From positions 1-48,807 of the forward strand of contig MDLF01000103.1 of NCBI GenBank assembly GCA_001730095.1: a DNA stretch of 48,807 nt, read 5' to 3'. The notes below the pieces were generated by a model. The model was not told where the DNA came from and made no database searches. It saw nothing but the letters and a program-made list of their open reading frames with translations. The translations under genes and the position numbers were made by a program. How positions within the stretch are numbered: the stretch's first letter is position 1; the number at the start of each line of letters is the position of its first letter. Below are positions 36,469 to 43,709 of this stretch, one piece after another. The DNA is from Rhodobacteraceae bacterium (ex Bugula neritina AB1). Lineage in GTDB: Bacteria; Pseudomonadota; Alphaproteobacteria; Rhodobacterales; Rhodobacteraceae.

Positions 36469-37255
36469 CCCCTACGGGGCCGTCACCTGCCTGCGGGCTG
36501 GGCCGGAAAACGGGCAAGGGGCGCCGGTTGTGCTGATCCACGGGGTTGGCATGCAGGCGGCGGCCTGGGGGCCGCAGATTGAGGCGTTGTGCCTGACCCA
36601 TCAGGTCATTGCGCTTGATATGCCCGGCCATGGCGGCAGCGCGCCCCTGCCGGGCTGGGCTGATCTTCCGGAATATGTGGCCTGGCTGCATGAGGTTCTG
36701 CAGGCGCTGGATCTGGGGCCTGTGTCACTGGCGGGCCATTCCATGGGCGCGCTGATTGCCGGCGGGTATGCTGTAAGCCAACCAGAGGACACGGCGCGGG
36801 TGGCGCTGTTGAACGGGGTGTTCCGGCGGTCCGCTGAAGCTCGGGCTGCAGTGGAAGCCCGTGCGGCTGAAATTCGCGCGGGCAGTTTTGATCTGGAAAC
36901 ACCGCTGGCGCGGTGGTTTGGAAAGGGCGCCGCTGACCAGCACGCGCGGGCGCAGGTGGCAAAGTGGCTGTCGGGCGTGAACCTGGAGGGCTACGCTGCC
37001 GCCTATACCGCCTTTGCCCATGGTGACAGCACCTATGCGGACGGGTTTTCGGACATCGCTTGCCCGCTGCTGGCATTGACTGGCGATGGCGATCCGAACT
37101 CAACCCCCGCGATGGCGCGGGCCATGGCAGAGACCGCGCCGCAGGGCCGGGCGGTTGTCATCGAGGGGCATCGGCATATGGTCAACCTGACCGCTCCCGC
37201 CGCGGTCAACGCCGCCCTGCGGGACTGGCTGAACACAGAAGGGGAGCCGACATGA
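36440..37255 (+). CDS. Alpha/beta hydrolase
   Basis: 271 residues. Typical fold: oxyanion HGVGMQ, nucleophile S101 in AGHSMGALIAG, acid in LTGDGDPNSTP and His in EGHRHMVNL. It hydrolyses an ester, amide or related bond. In the Rut pyrimidine pathway an alpha/beta hydrolase (RutD) follows the luciferase-like oxygenase; a similar clean-up role is likely here. Start lies inside the DUF1185 gene; stop overlaps the flavin reductase start by ATGA. Confidence 0.9.
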   Translation: MTPTTLPRSDPYGAVTCLRAGPENGQGAPVVLIHGVGMQAAAWGPQIEALCLTHQVIALDMPGHGGSAPLPGWADLPEYVAWLHEVLQALDLGPVSLAGHSMGALIAGGYAVSQPEDTARVALLNGVFRRSAEARAAVEARAAEIRAGSFDLETPLARWFGKGAADQHARAQVAKWLSGVNLEGYAAAYTAFAHGDSTYADGFSDIACPLLALTGDGDPNSTPAMARAMAETAPQGRAVVIEGHRHMVNLTAPAAVNAALRDWLNTEGEPT

Positions 37256-38178
37256 GCGACATCGATCCGCGCGCCTTGCGCAATGCATTCGGCACCTTCA
37301 TGACCGGTGTCACCGTGGTGACGGCATATGACCCGGACGGCAATCCCATCGGCTTTACCGCCAATTCCTTTACCTCGGTGTCGCTGGACCCGCCGCTGGT
37401 GCTGGTCTGTATTGCCAATTCCTCCAGCAACTACGCGGCCTTTGAACAGGCGGATGGCTTTGCCGTCAATGTTCTGGCCGAGGATCAAAAGGACGTCTCC
37501 AATACTTTCGCACGGCCCGTCGAGGACCGCTTTGCCGCCGTCAGCTGGCAGCAGGGGCCTGAGGGCAGCCCGGTGTTTGAAGGCGTTTCCGCCTGGTTTG
37601 ACTGTTCCATGCACAAACGGGTGGCGGCAGGCGACCATCTGATCCTGATCGGCAGGGTCGCGGCGTTTGAGACCTCGCCCGCGCCGGGGCTGGGCTATGC
37701 CCGTGGCGCCTATGTGACCGCAGCGGCAGAGGCCGAAGCCCTGACACAAGGCGCCAAGCTGATCGTCTCTGCCCTGATTGAGCATGAGGGCAAGGTGCTG
37801 CTCATGGGCAATGAGCAGGGCAAGCTGACGCTGCCGGAAACCCGGGTGGGCAAAGAGGGCGCCTCGGCGGCCCTGGCCCGCCTGATTGCGGACACCGGTG
37901 TCGCGGCGGAGCCGGGGTTCATCTATTCCGTTTTTGAGGACGAAGCGCGCGAACATCAGCACATCTCGTTTCTGTGCCAATCGGCCGGCGGCACACCGGC
38001 CAAGGGTGTTTTCACAGAGCTGACCCAATCCACGCTGATGGATATCGCCGATGCGGCGGTCTGTACCATGCTGGAACGGTTCGCCAGTGAGGCCCGGATG
38101 GGCAATTTCGGGGTGTATTATGGCAATCAGACCACCGGGCAGGTCCGCCCCGTGGCGACAGGGAGCAAGGGCGCATGA
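37252..38178 (+). CDS. Flavin reductase fused to a degenerate Nudix-like domain
   Basis: 308 residues, starting ATG 37252. Residues 1-165 form a HpaC/RutF-type flavin reductase domain (RNAFGTFMTGVTVVTA, NSFTSVSLDPPLVLVC, HLILIGRVAAFE), which supplies reduced flavin to an oxygenase. Residues about 168-285 look like a Nudix fold, but the box is broken: G190 and E196 are kept while the catalytic REUxEE helix reads A-R-L-I-A-D (209-214). It is followed by the luciferase-like monooxygenase in ATGA overlap, its likely partner. The second domain may bind a nucleotide or substrate without hydrolysis. Confidence 0.85.
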   Translation: MSDIDPRALRNAFGTFMTGVTVVTAYDPDGNPIGFTANSFTSVSLDPPLVLVCIANSSSNYAAFEQADGFAVNVLAEDQKDVSNTFARPVEDRFAAVSWQQGPEGSPVFEGVSAWFDCSMHKRVAAGDHLILIGRVAAFETSPAPGLGYARGAYVTAAAEAEALTQGAKLIVSALIEHEGKVLLMGNEQGKLTLPETRVGKEGASAALARLIADTGVAAEPGFIYSVFEDEAREHQHISFLCQSAGGTPAKGVFTELTQSTLMDIADAAVCTMLERFASEARMGNFGVYYGNQTTGQVRPVATGSKGA

Positions 38179-39212
38179 AATTTTCTCTCTTTGCGCATAT
38201 GGAGCGGATTTCTGAAGGCGAGGATCAGAAGCAGCTGTATGACGAATTCATCCAGCTGTGCAAAATCGCTGATGACGGTGGCATGCACGCGGTCTGGACC
38301 GGCGAACATCACGGGATGAATTTCACCATCTCGCCGAACCCGTTCCTGAATCTGGTGGATGTGGCGCGGCACACCAGGAATGTGCGGCTGGGGACGGGGA
38401 CGGTGATTGCGCCGTTCTGGCACCCGATCCGGCTGGCAGGCGAGGCGGCGATGACTGATATCATCACCGATGGCCGTCTGGATCTGGGCATTGCGCGCGG
38501 GGCTTACAGTTACGAATACGAACGCATGTTGCCTGGCATGGATGCCTGGGAGGCGGGCCAGCGCATGCGCGAACTGATCCCGGCGCTGCAGGGCCTGTGG
38601 CAGGGCGATTATGCGCAGGAAGGGGAGTTCCACTCCTTTCCGGAAACCACGTCATCGCCGAAACCGGTGCAGCAGGATGGCCCGCCGATCTGGGTGGCGG
38701 CGCGCGATCCCAACAGCCATGAATTTGCGGTTGCGCAGGGGTGCAACGTGCAGGTGACGCCGCTGTGGAAAGGCGACGCGGAAATCACCGAGCTGATGGG
38801 CAAGTTCAACGATGCCTGCGCCAAACATTCCGAGATGCCCCGGCCCAAGATCATGCTGCTGCTGCACACCTATGTGGCGGACAGCGCCGCGGATGTGAAA
38901 CGCGGGGCGCAGGAGCTGAACCGCTTTTACAATTATTTCGGCGCCTGGTTCATGAACAAGCGCGGTGTCAGCCAGGGGCTGATCGACCCTTTGAGCGACG
39001 AGGAAATCGCCGCGCATCCGTTCTATAGTCCCGAGGCGATGGAGCGCGATCTGGTGATCGGCGAACCGGCAGCGGTGATTGAGCGGCTGAGAAAATATGA
39101 GGCGCTGGGATATGATGAATATGCGTTCTGGATCGACAGCAGCATGAGTTTCGAGCGCAAGAAAGCCTCGCTTGAGCGGTTCATCGCGCACGTCATGCCG
39201 GCCTTTCAGTAG
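38175..39212 (+). CDS. Luciferase-like (LLM class) flavin monooxygenase
   Basis: 345 residues, bacterial luciferase TIM barrel. MKFSLFAHMERISEG, WTGEHHGMNFTISPNP, RLGTGTVIAPFWHPIRLAGEAAMTDIITDGRLDLGIARG and the C-terminal VIGEPAAVIERLRKYEALGYDEY are family features. It uses reduced flavin and oxygen, probably from the upstream reductase domain, to oxidise or open a substrate; the substrate is not known. Comparable in role to RutA of pyrimidine ring cleavage but different in sequence length and neighbourhood. Confidence 0.9.
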   Translation: MKFSLFAHMERISEGEDQKQLYDEFIQLCKIADDGGMHAVWTGEHHGMNFTISPNPFLNLVDVARHTRNVRLGTGTVIAPFWHPIRLAGEAAMTDIITDGRLDLGIARGAYSYEYERMLPGMDAWEAGQRMRELIPALQGLWQGDYAQEGEFHSFPETTSSPKPVQQDGPPIWVAARDPNSHEFAVAQGCNVQVTPLWKGDAEITELMGKFNDACAKHSEMPRPKIMLLLHTYVADSAADVKRGAQELNRFYNYFGAWFMNKRGVSQGLIDPLSDEEIAAHPFYSPEAMERDLVIGEPAAVIERLRKYEALGYDEYAFWIDSSMSFERKKASLERFIAHVMPAFQ

Positions 39213-39354
39213 CTGAGACCCGGTGCGCAACAGGACGCGCCGGGCCTCATTGGCCTGTGGGTGGTGAATGAGCTTGCCGCTCAAGTGGCAGTGTGCGGTC
39301 AATTGGTGAAAAATAACTTCAACCTTCGTCAAAAGTTCATCAAAGGAGCTGAAC

Positions 39355-40818
39355 ATGCAGACCTTCCAGCAGTATATCGGCGGCGCCTTTGAGGACGCAG
39401 GCGCCTCTTTCGCAAGCCTTGATCCGGCCACCGGCAAACCCTGGGCCCAGATGCCAAGCGCATCAGCTGCGGATGTGGATCGGGCCGTGCGGGCGGCGGA
39501 GGCTGCGTTTTTCTCCGCTGATTGGGCGGGGATGACCGCCACCCAGCGCGGCAAGCTGCTGATGCGGCTGGCCGATCTGGTGGCCGAAAACGCGCCCCGG
39601 CTGGCCAGGCTGGAAACCCGCGACACCGGCAAGATCATCCGCGAGACTTCAGCCCAGATTGCCTATGTGGCGGAGTATTACCGCTATTACGCAGGGCTGG
39701 CGGATAAGATCGAGGGCGCGCATCTGCCAATTGATAAACCGGATATGGAGGTCTGGCTGCGGCGCGAGCCGGTGGGGGTGGTTGCTGCCATCGTGCCGTG
39801 GAATTCGCAGCTGTTTCTGTCCGCTGTGAAAATCGGCCCGGCGCTGGCGGCAGGCTGCACGGTGGTTCTGAAAGCCTCCGAGGAAGGCCCGGCGCCGATG
39901 CTGGAATTTGCCCGGATCTTTGATCAGGCGGGCTTTCCGCCTGGGGTGCTGAACGTGATCACCGGCGGACCGGAGGCAGGGGCGGCGCTGACCAGCCATG
40001 CATCGGTGGCCCATGTGGCGTTTACCGGCGGGCCGGAGACTGCGCGCCATATCGTGAGGAACTCGGCGGAGAACCTTGCCTCTACCTCGTTGGAGCTGGG
40101 CGGCAAGTCACCGTTCATCGTGTTTGATGACGCCGATCTGGAAAGCGCTGTGAACGCGCAGGTCTCTGGCATTTTTGCCGCCACCGGGCAAAGTTGCGTC
40201 GCGGGATCGCGGCTGGTGATCCAGAAGGGCATCAAGGACGCCTTCCTGGCCCGGCTGAAGGAAAAGGCCGAAGCGGTGGTGATCGGTGCGCCGGATGACA
40301 TGGCGACTGAAGTCGGACCGCTGTGTACCCTGAAACAGCGGGATCACGCGCTGCGGCTGATCGAGGCGTCGGTTGCGGCTGGGGCAGAACTGGTCACGGG
40401 CGGCACTGCGGCGGACGGGGAGGGGTTCTATTTTCCGCCAACGGTGCTGGATTGCTCAGCCGCGCCAACTGCGCCCTGCCTGTCGACCGAATTCTTCGGC
40501 CCTGTCCTGTCGGTTGTCAGCTTTGAGACCGAGGCGGAGGCTTTGGAGATTGCCAACACCACCGCATTCGGCCTTGCCTCGGGTGTGTTCACCCGGAACC
40601 TCACCTGCGCGCACCGGATGATCCGGGGTATCCGGGCTGGGATCGTCTGGGTCAATACCTACCGCGCGGTCAGCCCGATTGCGCCCTTTGGCGGCCATGG
40701 GCTGTCCGGTCATGGGCGCGAGGGCGGTCTGCAGGCGGCACTGGATTACACCAAGGTCAAAGCCGTCTGGCTGCGCACCAGTGACGAGGCGATCCCCGAT
40801 CCCTTTGTGATGCGCTGA
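39355..40818 (+). CDS. NAD(P)+-dependent aldehyde dehydrogenase
   Basis: 487 residues. N150 (PWNSQ in place of PWNFP), E247 (LELGGKS) and C281 (GQSCVAGSR) form the catalytic set. Own AGGAG site; 142 bases after the monooxygenase, so it may have a promoter of its own or be read through. It would oxidise the aldehyde or semialdehyde product of the operon. Followed by a hairpin/TATTTT repeat. The Ser in place of Phe next to the catalytic Asn is a small deviation from the common motif. Confidence 0.9.
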   Translation: MQTFQQYIGGAFEDAGASFASLDPATGKPWAQMPSASAADVDRAVRAAEAAFFSADWAGMTATQRGKLLMRLADLVAENAPRLARLETRDTGKIIRETSAQIAYVAEYYRYYAGLADKIEGAHLPIDKPDMEVWLRREPVGVVAAIVPWNSQLFLSAVKIGPALAAGCTVVLKASEEGPAPMLEFARIFDQAGFPPGVLNVITGGPEAGAALTSHASVAHVAFTGGPETARHIVRNSAENLASTSLELGGKSPFIVFDDADLESAVNAQVSGIFAATGQSCVAGSRLVIQKGIKDAFLARLKEKAEAVVIGAPDDMATEVGPLCTLKQRDHALRLIEASVAAGAELVTGGTAADGEGFYFPPTVLDCSAAPTAPCLSTEFFGPVLSVVSFETEAEALEIANTTAFGLASGVFTRNLTCAHRMIRGIRAGIVWVNTYRAVSPIAPFGGHGLSGHGREGGLQAALDYTKVKAVWLRTSDEAIPDPFVMR

Positions 40819-40835
40819 ATTGCCAGCGGCGGGAA

Positions 40836-40895
40836 CGAGGGGGCTGCCTGCCCCCTCGCGCTCCCCCGGGGATATTTTGAGCCAGAAGAAGATGG
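40836..40895. repeat. Roseobacter-type GC-hairpin / TATTTT repeat, copy 2
   Basis: Arms CGAGGGGGC / GCCCCCTCG (40836-40858) followed by CTCCCCCGGGGATATTTTGA and an AGAAGAAGATGG tail, matching the copy at 19937-19991 in layout. It follows the aldehyde dehydrogenase stop. Confidence 0.7.
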
Positions 40896-40958
40896 GGCGG
40901 CCTGTTAGTGGCGGATGCGCTATCCGGTGGCGCAGACCCGGCCGGGGAGCGCGTGCAG

Positions 40959-41305
40959 ATGCTGATCAGATCCCGTGATGTGATCGTTCTGGGCGGTACG
41001 GGATTTCTCGGCCGTCGGGTGGTGCGGTGTCTGCAGAGGCAGGGCTGGGGTGTTCTGGACGGTCCCCGCACCCGGCGGAAGGTCTATGAACTGGGCGGGC
41101 CGGATGTGTTTGCCTACCGCGACATCCTGCGGCGGCTGGCGGCGCGTTCCGGTCGGCATCGGCTGCTGCTACCGGTGCCATTTTGGATGTGGCGGCGGCG
41201 CAGGTTGCGCTGATGCGGCATGACAATACCGCAGCCCCGAAGCTTCCAGGGTTTGCTGATTTGGCGATCACGCCGCAGTCTGCTGTTGCCATGGGGCTGG
41301 TCTAG
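40959..41305 (+). pseudogene. NDUFA9-like NAD(P)-binding protein, decayed
   Basis: The N-terminal NAD-binding motif DVIVLGGTGFLGRRVVRCLQRQGW is followed abruptly by DGPRTRRKVYELGGPDVFAYRDILRRLA, a segment that normally lies about 150 residues further on, so a large middle part is deleted. A frameshift near 41187 then moves the C-terminal piece (LDVAAAQVALMRHDN, then PGFADLAITPQSAV) to another frame, ending at the TAG at 41303. The full gene belongs to the complex I NDUFA9-like family of Rhodobacterales. This copy is not functional. Confidence 0.7.
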
Positions 41306-41332
41306 GGGAGAGAGCTGCGGAAACAGAGCAGT

Positions 41333-41352
41333 CCGGGCCAAAGCTGGCCCGG
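41333..41352. terminator. Hairpin, possible weak terminator
   Basis: Arms CCGGGCC / GGCCCGG with loop AAAGCT between the pseudogene and the RidA gene. No strong T-run on either side. Confidence 0.35.
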
Positions 41353-41372
41353 CGCAATTGATGGGTCGCGGA

Positions 41373-41717
41373 TCAGTCGCAGGCCGCGGTGACGATGATT
41401 TCCACCTTCAGGATCTCGCGCGCCAGCTTGGCTTCGCCGCAGGCGCGGGCCGGGGCGTGGCCTTCGGGAACCCAGGCGTTCCAAACCTCGTTCAGTTCCG
41501 CGAAATAGGACATGTCAGACAGCCAGATCACGGTCTGCAGCAGGCGGGTCTTGTCGCTGCCGGCTTCGGCCAGCAGGGCGTCGACCTTGGCCAGGATCTC
41601 GCGGGTCTGTTCGGCGGCGGTGTCTGCCTCGGACACCTGGCCGCTGAGATAGACAGTGCCGTTGTGCTTGACGATCTTGCTGGAGCGGGCGGTGGTGCCG
41701 ATGCGGGTGATGGTCAT
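41373..41717 (-). CDS. RidA-family enamine/imine deaminase (YjgF/RutC-like)
   Basis: 114 residues. The family arginine is R91 in PARACGEAKL, with E106 in LKVEIIVTA. RidA proteins hydrolyse reactive enamines and imines made by PLP or flavin enzymes; RutC of the Rut pathway is one. A monocistronic gene here, on the opposite strand to the monooxygenase operon 2 kb away. It could detoxify imines from any of the oxidases in the window. Confidence 0.92.
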   Translation of the reverse strand: MTITRIGTTARSSKIVKHNGTVYLSGQVSEADTAAEQTREILAKVDALLAEAGSDKTRLLQTVIWLSDMSYFAELNEVWNAWVPEGHAPARACGEAKLAREILKVEIIVTAACD

Positions 41718-41794
41718 GGATCAAGTGCCTTTTCTGTGATGAGCTGCCGCGGTCATAACGGCCGACGCAGCCGGGGGAAAGGGCCAGGGGCTGT

Positions 41795-42679
41795 TCAGAG
41801 GGAACCGGGCAGGGCGATGCCCAGCTTGTCCGGGTTGCGCAGGATGTAAATCCAGGCGATCCGGCCGGTATGGTCCGGCGCCAAGGTGGTGATCGAGTCG
41901 AGCTGCCCGTGCCTGTAGCGCAGGAAAGCCGCTTTGCCGTTGGCAACGGCGGTGCGCAGGGTCCAGCCTGGTTCCGTCTTGGCCCGCTGGTGCAGCGCCT
42001 GGAACACCTGCATGATCTCTGCTCCGCCGCAGAGTGGGCGACGGGCGGCGCGCCGGTTTGCACCGCCGTCAGACAGCGCCACGCTGTCCGGCGTCAGCAT
42101 GGCCAGGGCGGTATCGTAGTTTTCTGCCATCACCGCGCCGAAGAACCGCTGGCACAGGGCGGCGACCTCTTCGGGCGGGGCGTCAAAGCGGGGGCCGCTG
42201 TCCTGCAGCTTTTTCTGCGCCCGGCTGACCAGCTGGCGGCAGGCGGCCTGGGTGGTGCCCAGCACTTTGGCAATCTCGCCATAGCTGGCGTCGAAGGCTT
42301 CGCGCAGGATGAAAGCAGCGCGTTCGCGTTCGTTCAGCCGCTCCATGGCCCACAAAAGCGCCAGCTCGCATTCCTGTGCCAGTTCGAAATGCGGCACAGG
42401 TGCCTGTTCAGCCGCGTGCAGCAGCGGCTCTGGCAGCCAGGGGCCCACATAGGTTTCACGCCGGGTCCGGGCCAGCCGCAGCGTGTCGATGGCGATATTT
42501 GTGGCAACCCGGCGCAGCCAGGCGGTTGGGTTGGTGATCTGATCGCGGTCCGCTGCGGCCCATTTCAGCCAGGTGTCCTGCACCGCGTCCTCGGCGCCGG
42601 ATACTTCGCCCAGCATCCGGTAGCAGATCGACACCAGTTTCGGTCGCTCCGCTTCAAACACATCTGTCAGCATGTTCAT
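41795..42679 (-). CDS. ECF sigma factor, SigJ type (with SnoaL-like C-terminal domain)
   Basis: 294 residues. Sigma region 2 (FEAERPKLVSICYRMLGEVSGAEDAVQDTWLKW, about 9-41) and region 4 (about 110-170, LNERERAAFILREAFDASYGEIAKVLGTTQAACRQLVSRAQKKL) are clear. The C-terminal domain (about 185-294) is SnoaL/NTF2-like, as in SigJ/ECF41 factors, where it regulates activity. Its start overlaps the CxxC-protein stop (ATGA), so the set is an operon. ECF41 sigma genes are often next to carboxymuconolactone decarboxylase-like genes, as here. Confidence 0.93.
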   Translation of the reverse strand: MNMLTDVFEAERPKLVSICYRMLGEVSGAEDAVQDTWLKWAAADRDQITNPTAWLRRVATNIAIDTLRLARTRRETYVGPWLPEPLLHAAEQAPVPHFELAQECELALLWAMERLNERERAAFILREAFDASYGEIAKVLGTTQAACRQLVSRAQKKLQDSGPRFDAPPEEVAALCQRFFGAVMAENYDTALAMLTPDSVALSDGGANRRAARRPLCGGAEIMQVFQALHQRAKTEPGWTLRTAVANGKAAFLRYRHGQLDSITTLAPDHTGRIAWIYILRNPDKLGIALPGSL

Positions 42680-43221
42680 GTCCGCAGCTGCACCTTGATC
42701 GTATCATGTCCGACGTTGACCTGGCTGCAAGTCTTGGCAAAGCCAAGGCCCCGTTTCAAGACCGGATAGATCCGGCCGCTGGAGGCTGCGCAGGCGGCTG
42801 CGGTGACCGCAACTTCGCCAAAGCGCAGGGCGATCTCCTGGCGCAGGTCGTCCAGATCCGCTGCATCGGCAATTGCGGCTTGGGCAAAACGAAAGCCCAG
42901 CCCGACGTTGCCAGCGCTGGCGGCCTGGCCTTGCAGACACAGCGTCAGCATGTCGGCAGGCACCCCGGCCTCCAGCGCCATATTGGTGACCAGCTGGGCG
43001 CAGGGGCCGCAGTCACCGTCCAGGGTAGAGCCGAGCTGCGCCCCCCAGCGGACCTCCAGCGCGGCTTTGGGGCCGTTGTACTGGGTGAACAGTGGCAGGG
43101 CGATGGCCAGCCGCAGCCCCGCCGAGGCTGAGGTTTTGGTAACATGCTGCATATAGGCGGCATCATAGCTGTAGCGGGTGGCAAAGCTTTGGATGGCAAG
43201 ATTGAGAAGGAATTTGATCAT
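42676..43221 (-). CDS. Carboxymuconolactone-decarboxylase-like protein with CGPC motif
   Basis: 181 residues, all-helical. The DCGPCAQLVTN motif gives a C71-x-x-C74 pair as in AhpD-like/CMD peroxidase-type proteins, which act in redox or hydroperoxide chemistry; a decarboxylase role is unlikely. Partner of the ECF41-type sigma factor and part of the same operon (3 bases after the membrane gene, overlap with sigma). Probably a target or sensor of that sigma system. Confidence 0.8.
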   Translation of the reverse strand: MIKFLLNLAIQSFATRYSYDAAYMQHVTKTSASAGLRLAIALPLFTQYNGPKAALEVRWGAQLGSTLDGDCGPCAQLVTNMALEAGVPADMLTLCLQGQAASAGNVGLGFRFAQAAIADAADLDDLRQEIALRFGEVAVTAAACAASSGRIYPVLKRGLGFAKTCSQVNVGHDTIKVQLRT

Positions 43222-43224
43222 CGC

Positions 43225-43626
43225 TCAGGCCTTGTGCGGAGTCAGGGGAAGCGCCCGAGGGGGCAGGGTGAAGGCGGCCCAGAGCACGGCGGCGGCAGGC
43301 AGCTGGATGCCGGTAAAGTTGGTCAACGCGATCAGATCTGCGGGAAAGCCGCGGTGGCTCCAGATCCAGATGTGGAACAGCGCGTGAAACACCAGCCAGG
43401 CAGAGCCGCAGACAGCGGCGCTGCGGTCGGTCTTTAGCGCCGCCCAGGCCAGTGCCAGCCCGCTGGACAGGAAGGCCAGCGCCACATCGCGGGCGAAGTG
43501 AATGTTCAGCGGGCCGGTCATCTGCACACCCGGCAGGGTGGCATACCAGTGCGGCGTGGCCGCCCACATATAGGCGGCGTTGATCAGGGCAAATCCGCCC
43601 GCCGCCGCCAAAATGATCCTTTGCAT
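43225..43626 (-). CDS. Small four-helix membrane protein
   Basis: 133 residues with about four hydrophobic helices (2-20, 46-64, 72-92, 100-122) and a GGAGG site just before the start. HALFHIWIWSHRG has clustered histidines that could bind metal or haem. I do not recognise the family with certainty (DoxX-like or DUF4345-like are options). First gene of the operon with the CxxC protein and the ECF sigma factor. Confidence 0.75.
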   Translation of the reverse strand: MQRIILAAAGGFALINAAYMWAATPHWYATLPGVQMTGPLNIHFARDVALAFLSSGLALAWAALKTDRSAAVCGSAWLVFHALFHIWIWSHRGFPADLIALTNFTGIQLPAAAVLWAAFTLPPRALPLTPHKA

Positions 43627-43709
43627 TGATACCTCCAGAACGCAGGGTCTGAAGGGAAGACGGATCAGGACGCGTGTTTGTGACAGGATGTGCAGCGGTG
43701 GGCTGAAAT

